The notes under the pieces are model-generated. The model saw nothing but the letters and a program-made list of their open reading frames with translations. It was not told the origin of the DNA and ran no database searches. Source: Heliopora coerulea (lineage: Eukaryota > Cnidaria > Anthozoa > Scleralcyonacea > Helioporidae). Taken from it: a DNA stretch of 64,000 nucleotides. Made by a program: the position numbers and the translations under genes. The stretch is from assembly GCA_030142905.1 (NCBI GenBank), contig JASJOG010000028.1:1295001-1359000 (forward strand), given 5' to 3'. Every line of letters begins with the position of its first letter. Within the stretch, counting starts at the first letter, position 1. Below, one piece after another: positions 1 through 11,699 of the stretch.

Positions 1-1684
1 AGAAAAAAATTCCAGGCTGGACAAATCTACGTTTAACTTCGGTGGAAAGAAAAGTTTCACCTCATCATATACTTCTGTATGACCAAGAGTATTTCCTTCG
101 CCAAGTCAGAATGTCGCCAACTTTAGCTTAAGCAAAAAACGTTTTCCAAGTATCATTGTTTCCTGGCCGATGACTTTAATCATATGCACTGTCCTCCATT
201 TTAATAACTTTCCATGCAACTTGTGATCTAATTGGTTAATTATTATTGAATACGTCTCTTTTTTCGTAAGAAAAAGGAAGAACTTGATCCTTCTTTTTTC
301 AGCAGTCGCAAAGCGACCATTTTTCGCTTCAGCTGCGTCCTGTGCGCATGCTCATTGCAAACCCTAGCGAATAAGTTCGCTTCGTATGAAAAAACCGCTT
401 AGTGGGAAATGGCTTGAAGAAAGAAGATCCTCGACAAAATTTAATTCCAAATCTATAGTGTCCAACGAAGAGTTTAACACGGATCCATAAAGTTTTTCTA
501 AGCGGCTGGGGCAATATTAGGTGTGTTCTGAAAAAAGAATTTGAATAATGGCCTCATCGCAAAGGGTAGCTTTTGTATAGAATTACCAAAATACAAAATT
601 TAAAACAACATTCCATCATATTTTTTACACATTAATTTCATTATTTATTGGATAATCGCTTTCACTGTGGCTCTCTCCAACAGTGAGAAGTACTTATGAA
701 ACGCTATTCCCGTGAGGGATGCATTAAATGACAGTATAATTGTTACAAAAGCATCTAAAATCATCTAAAAATACTTTGCCTATTTTCGGATAAAAGCATA
801 CCTCTGGAAAACTGACCAGAACTACAAGAATTCGATTCTTAAATATGTTTTAACAACGTCAAATGCATCCAAAGAAGAGCAAACGACACCACAAACTAGC
901 AGCTAAGGGCATTCATTGCGCGCACTGCCAACCATGTTCCAATATATGTAGCACCAAATCTTTGCAATTAACCACAATGAAACATCACAAATTTCTGCAA
1001 AGTGTAATAGGCCACTTGGCCAAAAAATTCACGTGGTCCAATAGCAGATATGGAATTATGAACCCCGAAAACGCACACAGGACGGTAACGTCATTGAATA
1101 AAGTTTTCATTAACAAAACTTACATTAGCTAAAAAAAAATAGGATCAGATTTTTATGCCTTCTCATTATCAGAAAAAATTTCTTTGTCAATGGGAAAACA
1201 CCGTTTAAAAGAAGATTTTGCATTCAAAATTCAAGAAACAGTTTAAAACACATCTTACTGTTTTTACGCTAAATTTTGGCTGGTATGGTGAATATCTAAC
1301 AAAGTCAAAAACCGTTTTGATTTCGGTTGTAATTCGTCTCTATGATATTTTAGTCAATAGGTGGTGTGGTTGCTAAGGATGAAACCACTCATTTTGTTCA
1401 TAGTTGACAGCTCTTTCAAAGTGGGCACGTCGGCTGTAACTTGAGGCAACGAATGCCCAGTATGAATTAAACAGATATCTTGAACATGAACCACGTTAGC
1501 ATAGGGCTTTTTTGTGTCAATATTTGTGAGGAAGATGCCAAGACAGAGGAATTGGTTAGCAAAAGAAAGAGTAGCAGTCGTGAGCTGAGAGATTCGGTAA
1601 TTTCTAAGACGCGAAATGTTGGACATGAGCTGTACAGGAAGTAATCAAAAAGTCTGAATAATTCGGTACATTAGCAGACAAACT
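1..1684. other. No gene recognised
   Basis: AT-rich sequence with only short open frames (under about 90 codons) that lack recognisable motifs, codon bias or splice context. I see no RNA gene or clear repeat here. Confidence 0.5.
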
Positions 1685-1990
1685 CTAATCGAATCCATCC
1701 CCGTTCCGGAATTCCATAGCAAGAACAACCCCTTCATTCCTTTCCAACGAAAAGTAGATATCAACTATTTTCAAATGAGAACTGGAGTATACCAAAGGTC
1801 TCGAGGTATCTTCCAGATCTCTCAGAAAAGGCAACGGAAAATCTCGTTCAAGGGATGAAATAAAACCTTCAGGAAGAACCAACTCGACTGTCATATCATC
1901 CGTCTGATATGGGAATAGTATGAAAGATGACCTTGCTGTGGGGTCATACAAGTTGGATGGACTAGATCGCAATCTTTTTGTTGCTGGTCA
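1685..1990 (-). CDS. Possible terminal coding exon, unknown protein
   Basis: An open frame of about 100 codons on the minus strand ends in a stop at 1685. Its composition is protein-like, with acidic and aromatic residues evenly spread, segments such as FILFPYQTDDMTVELVLPEG, and an ending GDGFD. There is no ATG near the 5' end, so it could be the last exon of a split gene or a piece of a mobile element. I do not recognise a domain. Nothing in the neighbouring sequence helps to assign it. Confidence 0.25.
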
Positions 1991-4550
1991 ATACTTCAAT
2001 ACTCAAAAGGGATGCGAATTACGTAAAACGAAACCTTAATAGCTGTGTCAAGGGAGATAGCTAAATAAATTTGAACCTGATAGTAACAGTTATTAAATTC
2101 TTTAATTTCAGGTCAACACAAATACAACTTGCCATAAGATAAATTGGAATATTAGTTGTCTTCAGCCGTTAAGATTTAAACCATGAAGGTTAAAAAGACA
2201 TGTAACGAAGCAGGTCCCACAAAATTCTATCAAATAATGTCAGGAAACAACCGCTGTATTGACAGAAATTACCAAATCAAAATAAGTACACTTCTCACCG
2301 GAACCTATACTTATTGAGCAAGGCATAGAACGAGAGCTAAGTCTGTCTGTGGAACAAGCCTGATTGATAAAATTCCCCCCCCAAAAATGTAGGTGGTGAT
2401 GGGGATAATGATTGCACTGACTGCGCCTCATATTTCTGTCCTTAATCATAGAGTCCGCTGCTAGCATGTTAAAGATGAATACCAATCCTGTCGACCTCAT
2501 CCTAGGATTTCCGGGTATCATTAGCTTCAAAAAGAGTACTGCCAATGAACTCTAAACGTCCAAATTACAAACCACCTTCTAACAATGATGACGCCAACAG
2601 ACTTTTGAAGCAACCTATACATAATGATTTCTCAAGATGTCTCATTTTTACCAGTTTACTCAACAACCTGACGGGAGGGCTATGAAACAATAAGAAACTA
2701 GGAATTTTTATTCAAATCTATGTAATAGTTGTTCAGGTTTTCTTTTCCATTCCTCTGTTGGTAAAAGGATTGTTTAGAGATATCGTAATATAACCCAATA
2801 TTGATAACCCAACCGCTGCTGCTGGAATTTCTAGGTCACGATAAACATTTCCCAAGTTGCTGTACTTTAAAACGAGCATATTAATATATGTGCACAGTAG
2901 TGGGATAGTCTGGGGCTACATTTTAAGACAGGATTCTGAAGTATGTATTTTATTAATCCTCTGTGTCATAAGCAGAACAGGGAGAACTGGACTATTACAT
3001 GTTAGTGGCCACAACATATATCCTTTAAAAAAGTTATGCCGCCTGGTCCGAAACACCAGGGAGGGGTGTATTAAATGCTTAACCAGCTCCTCTCTACGGT
3101 ACAAAAGTTTTCGGATCATGGGTGGTCTTTAAAAACTATTATTATACATTCACACTTCATCCTTGTTTCTTATTGGTTGACATTCACCAGTTAATTCTCA
3201 ACGTCTGGAAGCCGTGACATTATTTCCGTAGAATAGCGTGAATTATTCCACGGAGCGGTCCGAAAAAATTATTGGACGGTGATGACGTACCCACCTTAAG
3301 ACCGCAAAAATTACAAAACAGTAAAAATTGGCCTGCAGCAGTTTGAAAAGTTACTTGCACGACTCTAAGTGCAAATCTTTTCTTGCATCTATCGCTGTTT
3401 TGAATGTATAACATTGACCTCGGTCTGGATAATTCTTGACATCATCCTCAGTCTCATCCAATAATTGTTCATTATGTCTTTTTACATGTGCAGTGTGGTT
3501 ATATTCAAAATACTTAAAAAATAATTACTGAGACACGCAACATTATTGGATACAATGCAGGCAGTTGAGGCCTGTGGCTCAGCTGCCTGCATTATGTTTT
3601 CTCTGCATCATATCAGCGAGTTCAGCAAGCAAAATTTTACAAAATCGACTTGCATAATTTTGTTCTCTGCATTCCCTGATATAATGCCGAGTGAAGAAAA
3701 TAGGTTTTGATGCAGGTCAGTAATTATATGTAAATAGTAAATTTTGTATAAGACTAAGTACATCTATATATACAAGGCATAGCTACACAAATTAGTTGAA
3801 ATTGTTCGTCCGTGGCTCGACTGTGTTATATTTCTGCACACAAGATAGTTCAATAACGCTTTCACCGTTTGGAAAGTAATAACCTTGGGAAATTTCGGAC
3901 TTGCAGTAAGCAGTGACGACAATTATCTCTTTTGTGAACTTTAAAATTTATACCGGTTTTCACCCACTTTGGTCAGTTGCCTCATCTTAAGAAGTTCAAG
4001 AATGTTCTGAAACAACTAGATGATTGTATCTGTCTCACGAACACACAAAAACACCTTTCAAAAGGAAAAGATAGGGTGCTCTTGAAGGTCTCGTCCAATA
4101 AAGGCCAATGACATTCTTTCGATAAAGTTAGAGCGACCAAAAAGGCACCATGCATGCAACGCACCTATTGTTCAACTTAGTAACTAGAATCGCAAACAGA
4201 AATAATTCTGCAAATTTGCCGGCAGAGGCGGTAAAAAGTACTGTTGAGCAGATGTGAAATAGAGAAGTTGTAACCCTTTACAAATATTACGCCAGCCGAG
4301 GTTAGTAAACAGCTTAGAGAAAAATGCCACAATAAACGAGCGCCCACTCAGCCAACCCTGTTGTGATTAACTGTTCTCCAAAACAAAGACTTCCTAGTTT
4401 TAAATCAAGAAATAAAATGAACGCTGGCTTGCTTCAAGCAAGTATGACGGAACCATTGTCCCAACATCATACCAAACAAGGTATACTCAATATGTTCGCT
4501 CGAATCATAGTTGTGTCAGATATCATACAATTAATATCAGTTAATATCAG
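1991..4550. other. Non-coding stretch with one small palindrome
   Basis: No convincing gene. An 11-bp perfect inverted repeat (AATGCAGGCAG at 3554-3564 and its complement at 3583-3593) could form a hairpin. The other open frames are short and look random. Confidence 0.45.
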
Positions 4551-4579
4551 TTAACCATACAGTACGTAGGTAATCTTAC

Positions 4580-4760
4580 TTGTCTGCACGCGGTTCAAGA
4601 GCTTGAACAGTCTGTAGTCAATAACTTTGAACTTCTTGTCAGATGCTCTGCTCTTCCTCTGTTTCTTCGAGAAAGTACTATCAACAAATGTACGAAACAC
4701 GAATTGAGAGATGATCTCAGAAATTTCGAACATTGGTGTGCGTGACATTAATATATCAAA
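4580..4760 (-). CDS. Possible minus-strand exon, basic segment
   Basis: The minus strand is open from about 4853 to 4551 and has a consensus donor (A|GTAAGA, GT at 4578-4579). The last 30 or so residues before that donor are rich in Lys and Arg (KKQRKSRASDKKFKV) and then IDYRLFKLLNRVQT. The 5' border is uncertain; an AG near 4735 is one option. The exon would end in phase 1. The family is not recognised. Confidence 0.25.
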
Positions 4761-5010
4761 ACAACAACGACCGCAAAATTTCCGGTTGTTTTTACTTTCG
4801 ATATCAGCTACATTACATGCTGATCTTTCTTGGGTAATTGGAAATGTTTTCAACTCAGCTAATCGAGTTACTATTTTTCCATGTAACCATCCCCAAAACC
4901 CACAAGAATCAATGATATGGAAGACTGTCAGTCCACCTGAAGGTTGGAGAAAATTCCTAATTTGATGAAAATTTCAGCCTTAGCTGAAAATCAAATCAAA
5001 GTAAACTCAC

Positions 5011-5084
5011 CAACAAATTTCGTGGACAGCCACTGTTTTTACATTTCGTATAGTTCCAACTCGCCCAAAATCTACCAGCCAAAG
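5011..5084 (-). CDS. Possible small minus-strand exon
   Basis: A 74-nt segment is bordered on the minus strand by TTGTTTAG and GTGAGT. It reads LAGRFWASWNYTKCKNSG followed by CPRNLL in the only open frame. Two cysteines seven residues apart and several aromatics make it look coding, but it is short and unidentified. It may belong with the exon-like segments at 4580 and 6289. Confidence 0.22.
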
Positions 5085-5089
5085 CTAAA

Positions 5090-6285
5090 CAATAATTTTG
5101 CACTTCGAAACACATGACTATTCTTTAGTTCTAGTAGGACAGCACTTTGCAGAAACGTAAAGGAAAGCTACACGAATCGAGAATATCCAGTTCTACCAAT
5201 AAATGAGCAATTTAAATCTAATTACATCTTATTGGTGAATCATGTTGACTAAATTTACCTGTGATGTAATTTTTAAATCTTGCCTATTAATTCAATGTTA
5301 TCCTGAATTATCTGACGAGGCATACCTTCGTGTATAATGCACTGACGAACTGAAACGCTCATGTAACATTATTGTTTAACACCGACGAAAGTGGCTTAAA
5401 AGCTTGTCACAATATTAACAGAGCTAGTAAGGATACAAGGCTAAATTGTGGATGTTCTCCTAGATCAGTAAGGTTTGCAGAACACGAGCATAACTGACCA
5501 TGATTACATTTAGTTACGAACACTCTTAAGCCATCAGCGTTTAAGACTGAAGCGACATATCTTTGCACTTATTCTGCCAGGTCTATGCCAAATAAAGGCT
5601 GGAAATAACAGAAGAATAGACGAGCATCAATAACTCAAAGGTGGTTGGCGAAATTTTCATAGGAAACTAGATGTTGAGTTTGTTCACAACCAAATCTCAG
5701 TGTACAAGTGGAATGTGCCAGTTAGACAAAATTGTTCAAAAAACGACTCGCATCACCTGACCACCACCACTGAATCGAGTGTGTTTTGTGGGTCCATTTT
5801 TTTAAATCCTTGACCAAGTGCTAGCGAATTGGTCAACTTTAATCAATCAACGACAAGTGGTATTAACGCCATGACCTAATGAAGGCGCAAGACAGTGCCA
5901 GTAAAAGAAACACTTTTCAACTTCCATTTAATTTTGGACACGCTCAGACTTGTTGTAAGTCGACAAATGCTGACGTAATGGAGGCCAACTCCGAAGCAAG
6001 TGGAAAATTGCAGTCATTTGTTTTCTGGTTTGGCCAAGGTTTAATTGTCCCAAATTAGAGAACAGCAACAACTTAGGGTTACTGACGAGGAATTCAGGAC
6101 TAGCCTGATGCGCTCGAGTTCATTCTTTGTCCATTTGTTTCTTTTTTATATTTTCATTTTCTGGTACGTTATATAACTGCGTATCTTTCCTGTGGAACGA
6201 GTGCAGTACCTGACCAAGTTTATCATTTACCCTTGTCATTGAGTACGACGAGGCACATGAAGTCTTTCAAAAACAGAATCGAACT
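5090..6285. other. Non-coding stretch
   Basis: No open frame longer than 60 codons and no recognisable repeat or RNA. It is probably intronic or intergenic. Confidence 0.4.
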
Positions 6286-6288
6286 TAC

Positions 6289-6312
6289 CGTTTTTATTCA
6301 AATGCTCGTTCT
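6289..6312 (-). CDS. Putative microexon, copy 1 (NEHLNKN)
   Basis: A 24-nt segment is followed on the minus strand by a strong donor (CG|GTAAGTTCG) and preceded by TTTCAAG. It resembles the 25-nt segments at 26533 and 28073 in sequence, coding frame and donor; all read acidic residue-acidic/Pro-E-(H/R)-L-N. This copy is one base shorter at the acceptor side. The protein is unknown. Confidence 0.35.
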
Positions 6313-6319
6313 CTTGAAA

Positions 6320-8335
6320 TAAAATTTCGCCTCAAAGTATCGAGTTTGATTCCCAATCCAGAGGCTTTTCCTAATACGAAATGAACGTATTCAGTGACCA
6401 AGCAGGAGGGCAAGTGAAACTATAGGATCATGTAATTCTTATTCAAATTTACTGCGTGATTGATTCTGTTTGCTCGATCTTCCTCTTCTTCGTTTACCTG
6501 TGTGTCAAAGTTGCAACGGAGAAGTTTTGTTCATACAGGCCAAAGACTTACGATCTTAAACAACCTTTCAAATATCATAAATTCGACACAAATTCCGAAC
6601 TTTCTTTTAATGTCTCAGCAAGATATTTTGCTTTTCTCAATAACAGTCGCTCTTGGAACTGACTGCTATTTATTTCGTGGATATCTAACACCAGAAAATG
6701 TCTCTGGAAATAGCATTCTAGTTACTACCGGGTCACTGTCACGCCGATGGGTTCAACATTCGTTGGAGAAAGGTCTTTAAATCTTGACACTGTCACATAC
6801 TTTCTCCACTCCCTTGTTGTTTACATTTTTGTCTCCGGGGTATGTAATGTCACTCAATGTTGTGTTGTACTGTTGTTTTTTAACTATCATATCAGAACGT
6901 CTTGTAACGAAGTTAAAGTTATAGAAAAGTTCGAAAGTTCCATTTTCCGGGGGTGGTACTTCAGATGGAAGACGCTGTTTTTATGATAGCGACAAATTTA
7001 AAGATATCTTCCAGAATATTTAAGAACTGGAATTATTTCTTTGAATGTTGCGGACCACTTCAGACATTCGGGAGAATTACGAAGGTTTTCGGAAGTTGGA
7101 TGTGAAGGGCAGAATACAGCTTTCGACCAATAACATCGACTCGCAGATCATGTAAAGAAATAGCGCGAAATTTTTTAGTGGGGAGAAAAAGGTCTCTGCA
7201 GAAAAACCAGAAGCGTGATCTCCCCAGCAAGTACTTTACCAGTGTTGAAAAGTCAGTGAAGACTAAGAAAAGTAGCTACCCCCCGGGAGGGGCACATCCA
7301 GGATTTTTTTACCTCAAACAAACTTTAAGAAAACGTAAAACAGGGGGTAGAGGACTGGAAGCATCCCCTTTATTCCCTCTAGTAGAATAACTCTGATTTT
7401 GAATAAAGTCGGCTATAGCAGTTCAGCTGAATTTCAGACCTTTCCAAAATGCCCTACAGCTACACAAAGGTAGATTATATAAGCTACCAAACATTTGACC
7501 TTCTATATTTATCAAATTTTGACAGGATATATGCTTACTGTAAAAATTAGTATTAAGCCTAATTTGTTCAGTCTGCGAATTATCGCGTATCATGGCAAAA
7601 GACATTGCCTACTTTACGAAATATTTAATTTTATACATGTTTAGATCAATAGAGTCACTATTGACTGTTCTACAAATGTTTGATAATATGATAATTAATT
7701 AATTAATTTAATGCAAATATTTAATTACATACATGTTTAGATCAATACAGTCACTAATGACTATTCTGCAAATGGATTTTTAGGGGATTGATTTAAGAAC
7801 AAATCCTGGAATGATTCTTAAAAATAACCAACTTGTACGGTAAAAATAGGAACTTTTGGTTTTCTATTATCATTTAGTGCCGTTATTCAATGTTTAGCAA
7901 AAGAAATTGAAAATATAAATTATTGTTAGAAAGTTTTAATATGTTCAGCATGAAAATACAATGAAAAGTTTACTTAAATTAAATGAGGGCAAATAAAGCA
8001 TTCCAATGCAAATTTATGACTGAATAATACACAGTGTGTAATAATATACGCCTAAAATAGCCTATAGCTAAAGAAGTAGCGCTGTGCAGACAGTTACTAG
8101 ATTGTTCGGACCTATTAAAGGAAGCGCATGAAAATAAATCAAAAATACGATTCCCAAGGAAAACGATCGGAGCCTTAACCCAAGGAGCACAGCAATGAAA
8201 GGGCTAAAAGAAGAAACGGTTCACTGGTCCGACTTACTCGAGACACAACGCGCATCACAATAACGGAGCGCAGGGAGTCAGGCTTCAAATAATAGCCGAA
8301 TAACTGCTCGATGAATAATGAAAGTCCACTCGCCG
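6320..8335. other. Non-coding stretch with a short tandem repeat
   Basis: No gene recognised; the open frames between 6456 and 7390 have no domain signature. A segment of about 60 bp (around ATACATGTTTAGATCAATA) occurs at about 7631-7677 and again at 7729-7775, with (ATTA)n between the copies. Confidence 0.4.
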
Positions 8336-8338
8336 AGT

Positions 8339-8713
8339 TTAACAGCTAGATAAAAGATTATAAGTGAAGACCTTCAATTCACTTGACAGCAATGCTCGGT
8401 GTGTTCTCCTCGTTCCTTGCATTGGAAGGAACGCAAGTCTAGGCTGCAAAATTTTATGTAGGTATTTCTCATTCAACAAAAGAATGACACCGTTTATCTC
8501 CCGCGACGAAGTATTTGAAGGTGTCTTACAATGAAAACAGACTTCGCGTAGTTCCCCTTCAACGCAGTTGAAAACGTTCACATAAGCTCCGTGGAAGACA
8601 TATTTGAAGACTGCGACACTGTATATGAATTTGTTCGGCGCTTTTCTCAACACCGATGTAGCGCAGCATACGCAAATCTGCTTGTTTGGCAAAATCGGCT
8701 CACAAGACCAATC
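8339..8713 (-). CDS. Unidentified ORF with Cys pairs
   Basis: The minus-strand frame is open for about 120 codons up to a stop at 8339. It contains CVCCATS near the start and CFHCK about 45 residues later, a spacing that could bind zinc. There is no ATG at the 5' end, so if real it would be an exon or a mobile-element fragment. I do not recognise the family; chance is possible. Confidence 0.2.
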   Translation of the reverse strand, partial: DWSCEPILPNKQICVCCATSVLRKAPNKFIYSVAVFKYVFHGAYVNVFNCVEGELREVCFHCKTPSNTSSREINGVILLLNEKYLHKILQPRLAFLPMQGTRRTHRALLSSELKVFTYNLLSSC

Positions 8714-8714
8714 A

Positions 8715-9630
8715 TTTCACAGAGTTTCACGCACATGATTACAATAGTCCAGGCAAGTTAGGCAGAAAACCACAAAGTAAAGCCGCTACACCAATGGATA
8801 CTTCTGTAAGAAAGACCTACTCTTAAGTTTGACCAATCAGAAAACCTCAAACAAATCGCAGTTTAGGGCAGTTTAGGCAAACCAATCACCGCCCATGGTA
8901 GAGACACTCAAAATAATTCAGCCAATCGCAAGATTTGATACAAACACGAAATTAGGCAAAATGAGTGACATTTAAGTAACCTAACACCAATTTCGGCCTC
9001 GAGGGTAGGAGCTGATGAAATATGAAATTCGATGTTTGTCAACATCACCGGCAAAGATCGTCCAATGAAGTGCATGCTAATGTTTGTTGCTTAGACAGTG
9101 GATGTAGCAAAGACACTAAGCAAATCAAAATCGCTTCGATAGCCCGTCAATCACCTTAGGCGGCTGCCTTATTTGCCTAACGCTAAATCCGCCCCTGAGT
9201 CCCGGCCGTCATCAGAAAAAGATATACACAGTGCTGATGTAAATGTTAGCCTTGTCGCGAATTAGCGACGAATAGTAACAAACACTCATTCTTAATTATA
9301 TTACACAAATTACTATGATTGCTCATGTCATCAACTAGATCAATATGAAAGTTACAACACATTGCATTAATGTATTTAGTGATTTCTGACGTGCGTGTTG
9401 GAAACAGTTTATAGCAAACTTGATTGGTTAATTTTTCAGATGAGAAAAATGACACCTGCACTTCAGCTAACACTATTACGGAAAAGGACACTTAGTATGT
9501 AGTTTTGAACTGACTCACTTTATGACAGTTCTATGTTTCGTATATAAATACCTTCAAAACCATCGTGTGGATTGTCCGTCATTCTATCCTAGTACAAGAA
9601 AGAACCTCCGCTTACGGTTCTCGATTGTTT
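8715..9630. other. Non-coding stretch before LINE
   Basis: No coding signal. The motif ACCAATCA/GACCAATC recurs several times (about 8708, 8829 and 8880), without clear promoter context. Confidence 0.35.
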
Positions 9631-10947
9631 CTGAGACGATTCTACCAGCTTGGAAAAATCATGGAAAAACTTATATACGACCAATTAAGTAAATTTTTGA
9701 ATGATAACAATATTATCTCAAAACAACAATCAGGATTTCGTCAGTATCATTCCACAGAAACGTCTTTATTGCAAACAACAGACAAATGGCTGATGAACAT
9801 TGACAAGGGTTTAATTAATGGTGTATTGTTCCTCGACCTAAAAAAAGCGTTTGATACCGTAGATCATCAAATACTTTTATCTAAGCTTGAACTATATGGC
9901 GTAAAAAACCAGGCTCTTAGTCTGTTTAAATCATATTTAGATAACAGAATGCAAGTCTGTATACTAGAAGGTATAAAGTCAAAGCCAAGAAAAATTCAAT
10001 GTGGTGTTCCACAAGGATCAAATCTAGGACCATTATTGTTTTCCCTCTACATTAATGACCTTCCTAACTGTCTTCAAAATACTCAAGCCTCGATGTTTGC
10101 GGATGATACCAACTTATCTAGTTCAGGAACTTCACCAACTGACATTGAAAACAAAATCAATGCAGATCTACATAATGTCAATACTTGGCTAACAGCAAAC
10201 AAATTGACTTTAAATATTAAAAAAACAGAGTTTATGCTAATAGCATCAAAAAAGAGACTAAAGCAATTCACTGAAACTCCAAATATTATAATTGGAAGGC
10301 ATGCAATTAAGCTAGTAAAAAATAAGAAAGTATTAGGAATTATTCTTGATGAAGAGTTAAAATGGAATGAACACAATGATGAACAGTGCAAAAAGATATC
10401 TAAATCTATTTGTTTATTAAGAAGATCAAAACAATATGTAAACCAAAATGCACTGATGAATATTTATAACTCACTAGTCCTACCTCATTTCACTTACTGT
10501 TCTACAGTATGGAATGATGGTGGTCGTACACACTTGAATAAGCTGTACAAATTGCAGAAAAGAGCTGCCCGTGTTATAACGGGATCTAGTTACGATGTTA
10601 GGTCAAAGGAAATTTTTGCTGATTTGGGATGGGCTCCGATTGAAAACATTTTAAAGAAACGGGAAGTAAACATTACTTTTAAAGCACTACAAGGACAATT
10701 ACCAGAATATATATCTGAAATGTTTAATATCAGAAATAATGCTATGTATCAACTAAGAAGCAACGATCGAAAACTTCACTTAAATAAACCTAATACAGAT
10801 TTCATGAAAAAGTCCTTCTCATATAGGTCAGCGGCTGCATGGAACAAATTGCCTCGCGATATAGTTTCTGAGTATCAAACTCTGTCTACGACAAGATTTA
10901 AAAATCTAATTGATCACTATTTCCAAAATTTAGAAAACAATAATTGA
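9565..10947 (+). CDS. Reverse transcriptase ORF of LINE
   Basis: A 460-codon open frame without interruption. RT motifs appear in order: LDLKKAFDTVDHQILLSKL (first catalytic Asp), CGVPQGSNLGPLLFSLYIND, and SMFADDTNLSSSG with the FADD catalytic pair at about residues 178-181. The thumb and C-terminal region (residues about 300-450) include YCSTVWNDGG and LQKRAARVITG. The first 30 codons do not resemble RT and are probably flanking sequence read through, so the annotated ATG is not the original start. No endonuclease domain is present. The unbroken frame suggests a fairly young insertion. Confidence 0.88.
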   Translation: MWIVRHSILVQERTSAYGSRLFLRRFYQLGKIMEKLIYDQLSKFLNDNNIISKQQSGFRQYHSTETSLLQTTDKWLMNIDKGLINGVLFLDLKKAFDTVDHQILLSKLELYGVKNQALSLFKSYLDNRMQVCILEGIKSKPRKIQCGVPQGSNLGPLLFSLYINDLPNCLQNTQASMFADDTNLSSSGTSPTDIENKINADLHNVNTWLTANKLTLNIKKTEFMLIASKKRLKQFTETPNIIIGRHAIKLVKNKKVLGIILDEELKWNEHNDEQCKKISKSICLLRRSKQYVNQNALMNIYNSLVLPHFTYCSTVWNDGGRTHLNKLYKLQKRAARVITGSSYDVRSKEIFADLGWAPIENILKKREVNITFKALQGQLPEYISEMFNIRNNAMYQLRSNDRKLHLNKPNTDFMKKSFSYRSAAAWNKLPRDIVSEYQTLSTTRFKNLIDHYFQNLENNN

Positions 10948-11272
10948 TAATGGCTCTAAGATTGTCCAAGACATTTCAAGACGACACTTGTTTGAACTGC
11001 ATGAATTTGGGCTTGTGTGGATTCTAAACACTTGTAGGATGTTAATTGTTAATTATGTTTGTATATATTATTAATAATCGGTAGTTTGTAATATAGTTTA
11101 TTGATAGGTTGTAAATAAAGTAGTTATTATAGGGTGAAGCTGATTAGTATGTAGGCTTCGCAACTTTTTGTAATTTAATAGATTTTTAGACCAAAGCACG
11201 GCCCATTGAAAAACAGCTTAGTGTGCTGAATGGCTACCGTGCATAAATAATCTTAAATAAATAAATAAATAA
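9640..11272 (+). mobile_element. 5'-truncated non-LTR retrotransposon (CR1/jockey-like LINE)
   Basis: A LINE copy with an RT open reading frame, a 3' untranslated region of about 290 bp and a terminal (AAAT)n-type tail at about 11250-11271. The endonuclease half is missing. Similarity to reverse transcriptase begins near GKIMEKLIYDQL, so the 5' end is probably close to 9640, which fits premature stop of target-primed reverse transcription. A BEL fragment abuts the tail directly. The clade is inferred from the C-terminal pattern (YRSAAAWNKLPRDI) seen in CR1/L2-like elements. Confidence 0.85.
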
Positions 11273-11693
11273 GATAAACCGTCGACAGTCGAGACATTGG
11301 TGCAGTGACCAGGATGGACGATCTCAAACGCGCTAAGATAACTCGACGCGCTCAGGGAGCACAAGTCACAAAGACGTGGAACAAGGCTGAAACTTTAATG
11401 GAAGGAGAGATTAACGAAGTAAGTCTTCAACAATTACAAGTTGTACAGCTTGTACTACAGACGTTCGACACGAAAATTGAACAGCTGAAGAGGGTCGACG
11501 AGAACATACCATGTAAGATCGAGAACGAAGAGGATCTAGAAACGGAGATCGTGGAGACAGATGATTATCTAAACGAGCTCATGGACAAGAGGTATCGCAT
11601 TCAGTTTTTTTTAAGTTCTTATCAAACAGAACTCGATGATCTCTGAGACGACTGGGACACAACGCAACAGATAAACCGTCGACAGTCGAGACA
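11272..11693 (+). mobile_element. BEL/Pao LTR-retrotransposon remnant, miniature
   Basis: A 25-bp sequence containing GATAAACCGTCGACAGTCGA occurs at 11272-11296 and exactly again at 11669-11693. The first copy runs straight into TTGGTGCAGTGACC, the primer-binding region that typically follows the 5' LTR in BEL elements, and then into a gag start. I infer that the 25-mer is the 3' end of an LTR and that the unit is a severely deleted element. Only 422 bp remain. Confidence 0.55.
11314..11646 (+). CDS. BEL gag N-terminal fragment (DUF1759-type leader)
   Basis: Begins at the ATG at 11314 (MDDLKRAKITRRAQGAQ) and ends at a stop at 11644-11646, about 110 codons. It is charged and helical, with Lys/Arg-rich then Glu/Asp-rich stretches (NEEDLETEIVETDDYLNEL), the usual look of the amino-terminal gag segment of BEL/Pao polyproteins. 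Protease, RT and integrase are absent. The stop comes shortly before the second copy of the 25-bp repeat. Confidence 0.6.
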   Translation: MDDLKRAKITRRAQGAQVTKTWNKAETLMEGEINEVSLQQLQVVQLVLQTFDTKIEQLKRVDENIPCKIENEEDLETEIVETDDYLNELMDKRYRIQFFLSSYQTELDDL

Positions 11694-11699
11694 AGCCTG

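Noticed and set aside
863..1132. 89-codon frame with several His and Cys residues
   Set aside because: Cys/His spacing fits no finger, and the flanks show no gene structure.
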